64,000 nt of DNA from Mesotaenium endlicherianum (lineage: Eukaryota; Streptophyta; Zygnematophyceae; Zygnematales; Mesotaeniaceae), in contig WELA01006442.1 of assembly GCA_009602735.1 (NCBI GenBank), positions 30,700 to 94,699 on the forward strand. The letters run 5' to 3'. Below the pieces are notes generated by a model. The model had not been told where the DNA came from. It worked only from the letters and a program-made list of their open reading frames with translations, and searched no databases. Positions 47,369 to 57,659 of the stretch are shown piece by piece; position 1 is the first letter of the stretch, and each line of letters begins with the position of its first letter. The translations under genes were made by a program, and so were the position numbers.

Positions 47369-48089
47369 TGTAATGAATCAGTATACTGGTTGATATAATA
47401 TTCATTTAAATAATATAGTTAAATAAGTTCAGCCTGCTGAACTCTAGTTAACAATCAGTCTGCTGGACTTCATACTTAATATCAGTTTAATGACTTGGCC
47501 GGAAGTAGCAGGCTGAGGTCACCTTAAGTCAGCTTGCTGACACATTCTTTGACAGCCAGCTGACTTCCGTACTCGGTAGCAGCGAACTGCCTCGATATGC
47601 ATCTAAGTGTGGTATGCTAGATGAATGGCCAGATGACATCCCTATGATGGATGGCGATTCGGGATGATGGGAGATGGCGGTGGATTTGGTTAACCGAGGT
47701 CTTACCAACGTGGTTAACTCCCGGGTAGGCGGTGCCATCGCACTGACCGTTGAACAGTAAACTCATTCCATGTACATACGCTAGGCATTGCTCTCAAGCT
47801 CGGCATTTGAAAACGAGGCCAACTCTCCTATACAGCTTACTGAGAGAGATCTGAATCCAAGGCGAGAAGCCATTGATACGCACTGTCTTCTAACCTTGCT
47901 TATGTATGAGTTTACTGATTTGCATTATTGATGCTAGTTTACTCTCATTTGACTGACGAGTATTATTCACTGCTAGTGTGCTGTCCTTTGCCGTTAAAAC
48001 AGTTAACAGAAAATACCATAAAGATTACTTGCTGATATAAAGATCTTTATTAATTGTTAATCGCCTATTTGGTAAGTCGATTCATTTCA
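47369..48089 (+). repeat. 3' LTR of A3
   Basis: 721 bases, about 20 differences from the 5' LTR. Palindromes lie at 47427-47442 (GTTCAGC-CT-GCTGAAC), 47528-47541 (GTCAGC-TT-GCTGAC) and 47551-47564 (GACAGC-CA-GCTGAC). Confidence 0.95.
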
Positions 48090-50220
48090 TATATCCAGCT
48101 GATGTCCGGCCTCTTCAACCGTGAATTGGTAGGTGATGTGCAAATTAGCGAGAGAAAGCAAAGGAGCATGCTGGATCTGGTGTTCCACCAGAGCCTTCAG
48201 CTTCTCCAGTGAAAAACTGAATGTCTTGCGCAACATGGGCCTGATTTGTCGTAGCTGCGAGATTTTGTTTTCATCCAGAGTGATCCGGAAAGTCTGAGGA
48301 AGCTTCCCAGCATTCCTTGGCACCAGACGGTTGTGATCTGCTTGCTCGGCAGCCGTTGCATCCACAGCCTTTTCAGGCAGCCGCTTCTCGCCTTTGCAGA
48401 CGATCTTTTCTGCAATATCTGCATCATAATAAAACATTGGGCGCATTTAATTTTGCAAACTGTGCTTTCAACTCAGCGATTTTTGCACTCATAGCTTCAT
48501 ACTTCTGGTTACCCTTGCAGTTACCAGAGCCACCCTTTTTTTTCTTATTCTCTTTGTCTGGCTCTTTCGTGGCAGCATTTGCCCAGGGCGGCTTTAGATT
48601 TGGGTTCTTAGCCCAGCACTCATCTTCCGAGTGTCCCTTCTTACTGCAAAGTGCGCATATCTGCGCTTTGCTAGCGGATAGTTGCTTAGCATCTGGGTAC
48701 AAATAGTCTCTCTTCTGATGTCCTGATTTCCGGCAACTCCAACAACTCTCTGCTGCTTCAGCAGTGTTGGCGTGCTTAGCAAACTTATTGGAAGACCCGC
48801 TCTTTTTCTTAAACTGAAATTAGAGCTGTTGGCCTTAGGCGAAGAGAATTCCTCTCTCCTCTCAGGAGCCATAAGCGTCCTGGAAGCCTCTTTATACCAT
48901 ACTTTACCTTCTTCGACATTACGTGCTATTTCAGCCGCCTCGTCGATGTCCCAGTCAATCCCGTGCTTTGCAGACAGATGTGGCCTGACTTCACGATTTG
49001 TTTCCTTGCCCAAGCACAACGGAAACTTGTCAGCCACTATTCTCGGCTCGTATATTTTTGCCTTTTGGCGAGGTCTACCAATCTGGATTTGACCTCCATG
49101 ACTGTCTCGTCCTTCTGACGAACAAAATGCACATATCGGTGCACCTTAAGACCGCGATCCTCTGGGAATCGTGCTTCAAGCAACTTGAAGAAACGACGCA
49201 GGCAATGCGTGGAGTCTAGCTGGTCATCCCCAGCCTGCATATCCTTACGACAACTAGCCAAGGCTTGCGCATGGCTTGCCTCTGTCGTGGCGCTATCACT
49301 TTGCTGACCATTGAGAGGTGTAGCTCTGCGTGTTACTCGTTCCTGAGCTTTAGCAATCTTTTCAGACAGTTCTGCACACACCTTTTGCAATTCTGCGACA
49401 GAGCCGGCATCATCATCTTGAGTGGCAGCCTTCCGCTGGCCCTCAGTGAGTTGCCTCATGGCCTCTGTTAATTCTTGTGATAGTGCAGCTAAGTCTATGC
49501 TCTCAACAGGTGCAGTTGTCACTGTTCTTCCTGAAGATAAAGCGGACTTTCGGGCTTTCGCAGCCTCTTTCTGGATTTTTAAATCCCTAGCCCTTTTCTG
49601 TTCTTCAAACGCCCATTCGTGGGTGAGATCCTCATCCTTCCGGAATTGGCGATATAACAGCAGGGCATCCTTGTCCAAGTATTTAACCAAGCCTATAAAT
49701 GCGACAGATTGCGTATAGGAAGAATCCTTCCGAATCTTCTCAAAGAATTCTGCCCAATAGATCTCATCAAACTTCGAAAGTGAGACCATTTTCGCTGGTT
49801 CGTCCGCTAAAACACTTTGCAGACAGCTTGAACTTAGGATTTTCATCCCGATCATCACCGGCCATTTCGAACGGTGAACAGGACTCACTGACTCTTCCCT
49901 ACACGTCTTGCTCTTTGCCCAAATCAGGTACAAAGGCTCGTGTATTATCTGGGTTCTCACCGCTTGCGGAGTTATGACGAGACTCGTCTCTCGACGGTTG
50001 CTCACTCCACCGATTGTCAGTATGCTCAGACGTCTCACTTTCTCGTGAACTCTGGCTAGAATCAGAACCTTCTCCAGGCTCCACAGAGTGGTAGAGTCTT
50101 CCACTCCTCAACCGCATATACAATTGAATTTTTCCGGGTCCCCTTCCAGGTTGAACACCGGCAGCCTTCACAGGCCTCAATCTCCAACTGACTTGGGAAT
50201 TCTTGTTCACCTGAACCAAT
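48090..50220 (-). pseudogene. gag of element C
   Basis: The minus-strand region between the leader and the A3 insertion. An N-terminal S/E/R-rich part precedes a helical capsid-like region (SSYTQSVAFIGLVKYL, DQLDSTHCLRRFFKLLEARFP at about 49250-49150), followed by a CCHC zinc knuckle CALCSKKGHSEDEC (about 48655-48610) and a lysine-rich stretch. A second knuckle-like CWSCRKSGHQ precedes it at about 48740. It would encode the structural particle protein. It is unlike the gags of A and B but related to the remnant at 57.7-59.7 kb. Fossil, with a few breaks. Confidence 0.75.
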
Positions 50221-51008
50221 CAACCAAGTTCTTAAAAGTAGGACAGAAGCGTCTTACTTCTACACAGGCTTTCGCCCAAGTTCAGGGTTTACAGAATGAA
50301 CAAGTTTGTAGTTTGCAAAAATCACGTCTAAGCAGCTTAACAGGCAATGTCAAGTCGCCCTTCAAAACTTTCACTTAACTTCCACGAGTCACAGCTTACA
50401 AACTCTGAACTGCACATCTATGCTGGCCTGGTCTGAGTTCTTCGCTCAACACCGCGCCTTAACAGCTCTTCATTGCTTGGCTGGGCTCACTCAGTTCTTC
50501 ACTGAGAGCTTTTGCTTGTTAATACTACTCTTGCTATCAGCAATTTGACAATGGAGACTTCTGAGAACTTGGAAACTAGCACAGCACTCACCATTTTAAG
50601 TGACCCTCGCACGCTGGTGGCGTTTGACCCAAATCTGCGCTAATCTCCTAAGAGATTCTATTCTGCAGCTCTTTACTTTCTACCAGCGAGATCCTCTCTT
50701 GGGAACTCCTGAGGTCTAACCTTTCTATGATACACTTTCGGAAGAAATCTTCCAACGTCGGTAGAAGCGTGGCGCCCCGGCTCTTCTATGGCCTTGGGAA
50801 CTTCTTCTTCTTCGCGCTCCTTCTGCTTCTTCAGCTTCCTTTGACAACGATGCGGGCAAGAATGAGGCAGTTTCAGGCAGGGCTCGTGCCTTTCACAGGC
50901 ACCACACATTATCCTCTCTTGAGAATGCAAGTGCTTAGTCACCGCGCTTAGCTTGCATGCCGTCCTTTCCCAGCAGCTCTCATACAGCTTAGAAGTTGTC
51001 ATTCAGCA
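50221..51008 (-). other. Leader of element C between 5' LTR and gag
   Basis: About 790 bases with no protein-like open frame, in the position of the 5' untranslated leader of element C. I cannot find an initiator-tRNA primer site next to the LTR edge at 51009; the bases there read TGCTGAATGACAAC on the minus strand. Confidence 0.5.
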
Positions 51009-51465
51009 TGCATGCATGCATTGGGATTGTTGCGCGTGACCACTTAGCCTTCCAGCTGACAATCACGCCTATGTGGCTGGCTGGCAGCGTTTAGGATGAA
51101 CGCTCACGCCGTGACCAGTCACCTAAGGGCCTAGCCGAGGCGGCACACAACGCCCTTTGCAACATCCCCGCTGTACTTGGTTTGGATAGCCGATTGATCA
51201 GTACCTTTCTTGGCACTTGCAAGTCTGGCTCATTCCTGGTCCCATGCCCCTAGCCTTTCGACTGACCAATTGGTCCACATCCCCATCCCGTCCTGGGTGT
51301 GGGTGTGACATGTCGTGACCACCTTGTCAGTGACAACGACTTCGACATGACCGCTGACTCGGTCCTCTGGTCGGTGAGTCAATGCTGACTTCCCATATCT
51401 GGGCGGCCGTGACTTGCGCTGCGCGTGCGGCACCGTCATTTGATAGCAGTCGGGACACTGGTCTT
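51009..51465 (-). repeat. Partial 5' LTR of element C
   Basis: Matches 35014-35470 at about 96% by eye, then diverges. The upstream 300 or so bases of the LTR seen at 35470-35762 are absent here and are replaced by the unrelated repeat that starts at about 51575. Confidence 0.82.
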
Positions 51466-51574
51466 TCGGCATCAATCGATGGTAAATATGTAAGTTTCAT
51501 ATTTTTTCCCCACTGTATCGATCTCGACCGTTTGCTGTTTGGTGTTGAGAAGGTACGAGAAATTCGACTGCGCA

Positions 51575-52330
51575 TCGCCTCGCAACCCATACTCCCAGAT
51601 TCGTCGGGTTTCCTTCGCCACTCTGTCAAAAAACGTGTTCTCGACTCTTCGTTACTCTGGCAAAGCTTTTTCCGTTATAATGTGAAGTCTTCGGCCGTTT
51701 GCCCAAGCACATCGACTCAGCTTGTGGAAAATCTCGACGGGTGCCGTTTGCCCGTGCGCCTCGGTTCCAGTTTTCCGTGCGCCTCGGGAAGGGCTCGAGC
51801 GTGCGGGGTAAAATTTACCCGCTACCAAAAAGGTCCACCACCATGCGTGGGGCAAGGGGGATTGAGAGTATTCGGGTACCACCAAAGCAACTTGAAAGCA
51901 CGGTACACCCTGAACTATTTAAAATTGCTGGAAATTGCTGAATACGGACCGACGCTCGCAAGCGTGCGTGTGGGTGCTGGTAAGTGTCTTTCAGCGCACA
52001 TACGTGCGAGTGTACATGCGGCACCTCAGATTCTTTGGGACTGCACTTTCAACTGAAAAAAGAGTGGATTAGGTAAATGATGGATGATATCCTATGTAAA
52101 GGACGTAATGGCGCGCGTGCGTGAGTGCATGATGCGCATATGTGCGCATGAATTTGTGCAACGGTGCGACTACGCATGCAAAGCACGCGAGTGTTTATGC
52201 ATAGGTGCATGCATATATGCTTGAGTGTGTATGCATGGATAAGTGTGTGGTGTTTGTAAAAACGCACTTGCAAAATTAGTGAGTGTGTAGTTGCATATGG
52301 ACGCTTGGATGCAAAGATGCGATATAAGTA
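51575..52330 (+). repeat. Dispersed repeat R, left inverted copy
   Basis: This is the reverse complement of 61850-62575. Shared landmarks are CGCAACCCATACTCCCA, ATTCGGGTAC, TGAAGTCTTCGGCCGTTTGC, GGTTCCAGTTTTCCGTGCGC, and a TG/CA-rich tail with many TGCATG and GTGCGTG units (from about 52100). Identity over the first 450 bases is around 85% by eye. Open frames inside it are conserved between copies but have no motif. It could be the terminal part of an unknown mobile element. Confidence 0.7.
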
Positions 52331-53260
52331 ATGCTTTGCTCCTGTGTTTGTGTACATGTTTAATGCGCACGCTTGAATGGAAAGTTGCCAATTGTGTAGG
52401 GATGGTGCTTGTATAAAAGAGAGAAAGATTCATACTCGTACTTACAAAAAATCTGCATGATATTAATTTGATTGTGTAAAGACATTTTTAAGACAAACTT
52501 CGGATTTAGAATACGGTCAAATAGTCAAACAATATTTGTTGCAAATATTCACTTGCATCTTAGCTCAAGATGTGCACATGTATAGCAAGATCTACAATGG
52601 CAACAATTTACTTGTGGAATACGAGCGTATTATTACGCCGTCGTCCACAAAATAAATGAAATACAACACATATTCAAAAAAAAATGATTATATATACATT
52701 GAAGTGAACATTGGGGAATACTAATGCTAGAACTTATTGATTTCAAGGCAAAGAAGTACAATATGCATGTTGCAAGTGACAGCCATGGACCGTCTGATAC
52801 GCGCGGCGGAAGTCGCGGCGAGTCAAAGTACGGTACGAAAACACGTTGACTAAAGAAGACCAAGTTACGTCGATCTCCAAAAGCGAGTCAGTCACGCAAG
52901 ACTCCAGCAGAGGAGCAGAGAGCTCAGTGGCACAAGCGTGAGACTCGAGCCGAGGTGTCATCAATATTGCATGTGCAGCTTGGAGGGAAACACAAGTATG
53001 CACGGAGTTGGAGTCCCATTTGCGAAGAAAAATGAAAGAAAGAAAAGAAAGAGCGTGAAGGAGAAACACGTCATCCTCTTGGCAATCGGGAGCCGGAGAG
53101 CCACGCTTCTGCCGAGTGTATTCAAAATTTCGTTTTCTTTTGCATTCCAAATTTGTAGATAAAACTAGTCCTACTAAGTTTCCTAGGCAAGGTTCGACTT
53201 CTTGAGAGGCTAAAGTTGGCATATTCAATTTGTTAGGAGAATTTTGGACAAAACCTACAA
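52331..53260. other. Unassigned spacer
   Basis: No recognisable gene. A minus-strand open frame of 181 codons (52743-53288) begins inside the neighbouring LTR-A and has no known motif; I regard it as accidental. The sequence is AT-rich up to about 52750 and mixed after that. Confidence 0.4.
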
Positions 53261-53980
53261 TGTAATGAATCAGTATATTGGTTGACATAATAATTATTTA
53301 AATAATATAGTTAAATAAGTTCAGCCTACTGAACTCTAGTTAATGATCAGTCTGCTGGACTTTATATTTAATATCAGTTTAATAACTCAGCCGGAAGCAG
53401 CAGGCTGATGTCAGCTTAAGTCAGCTTGCTGACACATTCTTTGACAGCCAGCTGACTTCCGTACTCGGTAGCAGCGAACTGCCTCGATATGCATCTAAGT
53501 GTGGTATGCTAGATGAATGGCCAGATGACATCCCTATGATGGATGGCGATTCGGTATGATGGGAGATGGCGGTGGATTGGGTTAACCGAGGTCCTACCAA
53601 CGTGGTTAACTCCCGGGTAGGCGGTGCCATCGCACTGGCCGTTGAACAGTAAACTCATTCCATGTACATATGCTAGGCATTGCTTTCGAGTTCGGCATTT
53701 GAAAACGAGGCCAACTCTCTTGTACAGCTTACTGAGAGAGATCTGAATCCAAGGCGAGAAGCCATTTGATACGCACGGTCTTCTAACCTTGCTTATGTAT
53801 GAGTTTACTGATTGCATTATTGATGCTAGTTTACTTGCATTTGACTTACGAGTATTATTCCCTGCTAGTGTGTTGTCCTTTGCGGTTTAACCAGTTAACG
53901 GAAAATCCATAAAGATTACTTGCTGATATAAAGATCTTTATTAATTGTTAATCGCCTATTTGGTAAGTCAATTCATTTCA
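53261..53980 (+). repeat. Solo LTR-A
   Basis: A complete LTR-A (TGTAATGAATC...ATTCATTTCA, 720 bases) without internal region. The flanking five bases TACAA and TAGAA agree at four of five positions, consistent with an aged target duplication. Confidence 0.92.
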
Positions 53981-54490
53981 TAGAACAAACATCAGAGTGC
54001 ATGAATAACGTATAAGATGAGTTGTTGCTTAGTTTTCAAGTACTTATAGGTCCTTTCTGCAAGAATCAATTGCTATAATTGAGATCTCAATTAAGAATTG
54101 AGAAGATAGATATACAATAAAATACTGATAAGCATAACTAAGGGCAGAGAAGCTCTGGCCAACTAGCAATAGATTGTTGTAAATGTAAAAGTTTGACAAG
54201 TTTGTATTTTGTATGAACAATAAAGCGAAAGTCTGAAAAGATAACTATCTTCGTTCTGTAAACCCTAGCACAACTTGCAATTCATGCATGCAAACTACAG
54301 ATTGTGAACTCCTCAACATGGGCAAAAAGCGAGCCTAGAAGTTCTTAGTATTGCACTACTTCTGAAAGCATATGTTGACTTGGTTGTAACATGAACATTG
54401 AAAATTGGAAAATGTATGAATTTCATCAGCCGACCCTGAAGAGGGGGCAAGCAAAAGTGAACCGTGTATGGAGTCGAAGAGTGGTAGAGT

Positions 54491-54636
54491 TGTGATACAA
54501 ACGAAAAGGTAACTCGAGGTACTTTGATCGCGCTCTAATTGGACTTATACAATTCAAACCGACACATTTTGGTCACATTCGGTCCACGTGACGTGTCGCA
54601 CGCGCCGCAACCGGCCACGTGGCGGATCGCTACACA
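54491..54636 (-). repeat. 3' terminal repeat of the TRIM-like element
   Basis: Contains G-box cores CACGTG at 54585-54590 and 54616-54621 and the ABRE-like ACGTGTC at 54591-54597. Confidence 0.72.
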
Positions 54637-54848
54637 CCTCCCACCTACACGTGTGCAAGTCTCGGGCACTCATGCCGCGGCGGCGCGAGGGACATTGTTT
54701 CGAGATAGTGTCCTTTCTTCGTACGATCCAAAGATCGCCATACGGTTGTACCATCGACCACTCTTGCACCCTAAGCATTTACGTTCTCACTAGGACTTGA
54801 TCCCTGGTATCCTGGACACAGTTGCGTACGTTCGCGCTTCGATACCAT

Positions 54849-54998
54849 TGTAGCGATACGAATGAAAGGTTAACTCGAGGTACTTTGATCGCGCGCCAAT
54901 AGTCTTATACAATTCAAACCGGCACTTTTTGGTCACATTGGGTCGCCCCACGTGACGTGTCAAACTCGTCGCAACCGTCCACGTGTTGGATCGCTATA
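54849..54998 (-). repeat. 5' terminal repeat of the TRIM-like element
   Basis: Diverged copy of 54491-54636. It keeps both CACGTG cores (54949-54954 and 54980-54985) and the adjacent ACGTGTC. Confidence 0.72.
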
Positions 54999-55274
54999 GG
55001 TAGAACATACCATCTTTTGGAGCCTACACAAGGGGACAACACAAAAGTCAAGCAGAGAGTGAGATATTTGAGTTACCTGACGACCCGTGGCAAGCGCAGA
55101 CGTCGGAAGACAAAAGGTCACAAGACTTCTTTAACTGTGAGACCTCTTATAGCAAGCAATATTATGTTCGAGAGTTGGACAGATGGCGAAATGCTTGGTC
55201 TAAAGTTAGAAAGTTCTAGTCGCCAGTGAAGACGATTAGTGACAAAAAGGATGAGAATCCTAAAACCAAAATGC
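54999..55274. other. Unassigned spacer
   Basis: Short sequence between the TRIM-like element and the piggyBac TTAA. No gene or repeat recognised. Confidence 0.4.
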
Positions 55275-55956
55275 TTAACACTAGGTCTCCCAAGGGAAAG
55301 ACCATATATGGTCCAATAATGCACCCCCTAAGTCACACTATATTGAAATAACCACTGAAGCTATGACTATGTGTGATAGACCATTAGAGAGCTTACATCA
55401 CAAAGCATTGCACTGGCCATGTGGCCCGCAATTTTCGGAAAGGTAAGGTGTACTTTTCGTACAAGGTGTGTACGGTAACAAAAAACGAGCAAATAGGGCC
55501 AACTTTACCTTCACACACTATGAATTTGGATTTGAACAAGTAGTTGTTGATTTAATCTGGGGTAGGCGTGTGTCTTACCCATCATATGAAACAGATTTCA
55601 CTTCATTCTAATCAGTAGCTTTGTGGAGGCACACTCTGTACTTAGTGGACCATATGGGGTCCGGGTATTTTTCGTACTTCTTAGTGCCTCATGCACCAAA
55701 GCATCACAGTTAATAATTCATAATTTATTCTTTACAAATGCAAATAGTAATCTAAAAAGTGGAGCTTGAAAGTAAGGTCTTACTTAACTTATAAAAAGAT
55801 ATTCATAAATAAAATAATGAACTAAAATGATTAAAAATGAATTATTAGTTGCAAAATATCGCAGAATCAACAGTTTTGCACACATGAAGCTGAACTATTT
55901 ATGGAGCACAATGTCTTTCATATATGTTTCTGTTGCAGTTCCTCTGCTCTACAGTC

Positions 55957-56579
55957 CTACTTCTTACTGCTACTCAGCTTGTAGGGGCCACTATCTACAT
56001 GTGCTATGTGCCTGTTGGTATGGTACTCCTCAAAGCAAGGCGCGGGGCAAAGCGCTACTCCACACGTTGCGCACCAATAGCTAGGCCTTACCTTACTCTT
56101 CTCATGGCCTAGGTCATACAACTTGCTCCTGCACACTACATATCCTGGTCTAGAGCCTCCTGGAAGGTGCTCAGGAAAGTGTCTCCCTAGGAACCTGTCA
56201 ATCCCAGCCCGCCCCGCACTCCAGCGAAAGCGCCTTCCCTTATGTGGATCATGGAAGTCTGTCATCTCCGCTACAACATCTAACATGAAGGATACTTGTC
56301 ACTCTCAGGATGGGCCAGGTTGTAGAGGATGTAGGCATCGGCCAGGGCAGCATCAAATAGACCCCAATATAGTTTGTGCCACCACTTTAAGCTCACAGCA
56401 GAAGTCTCGACAAAGAACTTATCTCTCACACAGAGCTTGTAAAATCGATCAACAGCGTCTTTGTGTGTTGTGTAGTGCACCACAATGTTTGGAGAAGTTA
56501 TGGTTAAGGAGAAATCATGGTTATGGAGCAGTTGCCCTTCTCCTCCTCTCCCTTTTCTCATTTTTAACAGTAGGAACAA
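55957..56579 (-). pseudogene. C-terminal part of piggyBac transposase
   Basis: The frame 56579-56280 carries the end of the DDE_Tnp_1_7 domain: HKDAVDRFYKL, where the D corresponds to the third catalytic aspartate, then SLKWWHKLYWGLFD and DAYILYNLAHPE. A frame change around 56285 leads to 56286-55957, which contains FPEHLPGG and the terminal zinc-binding segment YWCATCGVALCPAPCFEEYH. The order and motifs are those of piggyBac transposases. The first two catalytic aspartates are absent, so no active enzyme is possible from this copy. Confidence 0.85.
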
Positions 56580-57006
56580 TGAGCATCAGCTGCTTACCTC
56601 TTCCGGTGTCAGGCCTGCCCCTCTTCCTCATAATATCCTCCTCCTCCTCCTCCTCCATTGGGAGGACGAAATTACCCTCATTCTCCCTCGAATTTGAAAG
56701 CAAAGAGGCCCCTGAGGAAACCAAGCCAAAACGAACTACATGCGGATCGAAATAAAACCAGGAATCTTCAGGCACTGTAGATAGGTACTGCCTGACCTGC
56801 CATGCCTCCCATTGCTTCTTTTCTTTGTCATACAACACTTCTATGAGCCATGATTTTTCCTTTTTAGTTCTCACAATTCCGACTAAGAAAAACTCTATGT
56901 AATACTGTCCAAATGTCTTTTTCGCCCATGCATCTCCCCAGAAGGTGGCAGGGATGAGTAATTTACCACCCACAACTATTTTTGGCGCATTTGAAGAAGA
57001 AGCCAT
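56521..57006 (-). pseudogene. N-terminal module of piggyBac-type transposase
   Basis: 161 codons from an ATG (MASSSNAPKIVVGGKLL) just inside the right end of the transposon. A compact region with aromatic residues (WGDAWAKKTFGQYYIEFFLVG, WLIEVLYD) resembles the extra N-terminal domain seen in some algal and protist piggyBac proteins; I infer this from position only. It ends in an acidic run, an AT-hook-like KRGRP and a basic stretch. It then runs out of frame at the point where the central catalytic domain has been lost, at about 56520-56560. Confidence 0.6.
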
Positions 57007-57297
57007 GGCTCTAAGAGCTCTTTAGTGACCTCGGGTATGACAGACTTTTCACTTGAAATTTTGTTGTGAACCTGAACTTTGAACCTCCTTCTTTTCACTC
57101 TAACTTTGTCGTTAATGATCGGAAGACCATTTTGCATTTTTTCGCCTAAGGTTCAAGTCTATACGGTTCGTTTAAGCCATAATTTGTACCAGTTGGTCAA
57201 CTATAGCACCCTGGAGGTCAGCGCTGAAAAATGGGGGTTAGCTAGACCATATATGATCCGAGGACCATATATGGTCCAATGGGATACCTAGTGTTAA

Positions 57298-57659
57298 GCA
57301 AACAAATTGATAAGAACTCCCTTACTCATGAGAACTTCTAGTTATGGAATACTTGCGTATCGGTCCAAGAGCATCGGATTATACCATGTAATTTCACGTA
57401 TATTTAAAGTACCAAAAAAACGCGTCTAAGAAACGTGAAAAGAAATCTTTGACAAGTGTATAATGCTGATATCATCTCCTTTTTTCTAGCACTTTCTGCT
57501 TGTAGCAAATTGATACCTCTACCACTGGCAATCAAACGCGCTCGAGATTTTGAAGTAATGTGGAAGTTATGAAGCTTTTTCTCTTTAATAAAAATCTTGG
57601 AAAATAGAAATACGCGCGTATTTTCATCATACACGTATAACTTTAATATGTATTTATTA
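57298..57659. other. Unassigned spacer
   Basis: No gene or repeat recognised between the piggyBac right end and the gag remnant. Moderately AT-rich. Confidence 0.4.

Larger units (their letters stand above)
39279..48089 (+). mobile_element. Complete LTR-A Ty3/Gypsy chromovirus with ORF3 (A3), nested in C
   Basis: 8811 bases: LTRs 39279-39999 and 47369-48089 (721 bases each), primer site 40001, gag-pol to about 45230, spacer, ORF3 45617-47326 and polypurine tract 47356-47367. Perfect five-base duplications TATAT flank it (39274-39278 and 48090-48094), and the interrupted element C continues on both sides. By eye the LTRs differ at about 20 positions (about 2.8%), which gives about 1-2 million years with flowering-plant rates; the true rate in this lineage is unknown. 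All parts are present in order. The coding region has fewer than about ten breaks, and this is the best preserved member of the family here. Confidence 0.96.
35014..51465 (-). mobile_element. Ty3/Gypsy element with a PHD finger (C), interrupted by A3
   Basis: A minus-strand element: partial 5' LTR 51009-51465, leader and gag about 51008-48090, then the inserted A3, protease to integrase 39278-36040, PHD finger 36033-35809, polypurine tract about 35775-35763 and 3' LTR 35762-35014. The shared LTR part (about 440 bases) differs at about 4% of positions by eye, more than the LTRs of A3, which fits A3 having entered later. Reverse transcriptase and integrase signatures (LRQGFSQIP, LAGELPLSKRGN, TDQGSEFQGSF) group it with M. 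The primer site is not the initiator-tRNA type and I cannot assign it. It is broken, with several breaks besides the nested insertion. Confidence 0.87.
54491..54998 (-). mobile_element. TRIM-like miniature LTR retroelement
   Basis: Two direct repeats of about 146-150 bases (54491-54636 and 54849-54998) enclose only about 210 bases of non-coding sequence. On the minus strand the right copy is followed, after one base, by TGGTATCGAAGCGC (54847 down to 54834), a tRNA-type primer site. The left copy is preceded by AGGTGGGAGG (54646 down to 54637), a polypurine tract. That is the diagnostic layout of terminal-repeat retrotransposons in miniature, which depend on proteins from other elements. The repeats begin TGT(G)TAGCGATCC and end near ...ACA. 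I could not fix a target duplication. Confidence 0.75.
55279..57293 (-). mobile_element. piggyBac-like DNA transposon, internally deleted
   Basis: 2015 bases flanked on both sides by TTAA (55275-55278 and 57294-57297), the hallmark target site of piggyBac elements. The terminal inverted repeats begin CACTAGGTCTCCCA (left) and CACTAGGTATCCCA (right, complement), 13 of 14 matching. Both ends carry the inner palindrome CCATATATGG (55302-55311 and 57265-57274), with a second imperfect copy at the right end. Minus-strand frames encode the N-terminal and C-terminal parts of a piggyBac-type transposase, but the central catalytic region is missing. The element is therefore non-autonomous and could only move with a transposase supplied elsewhere. 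Confidence 0.9.

Noticed and set aside
52743-53288. 181-codon minus-strand open frame
   Set aside because: It starts inside the solo LTR-A and shows no motif, no splice logic and no codon bias. Probably accidental.
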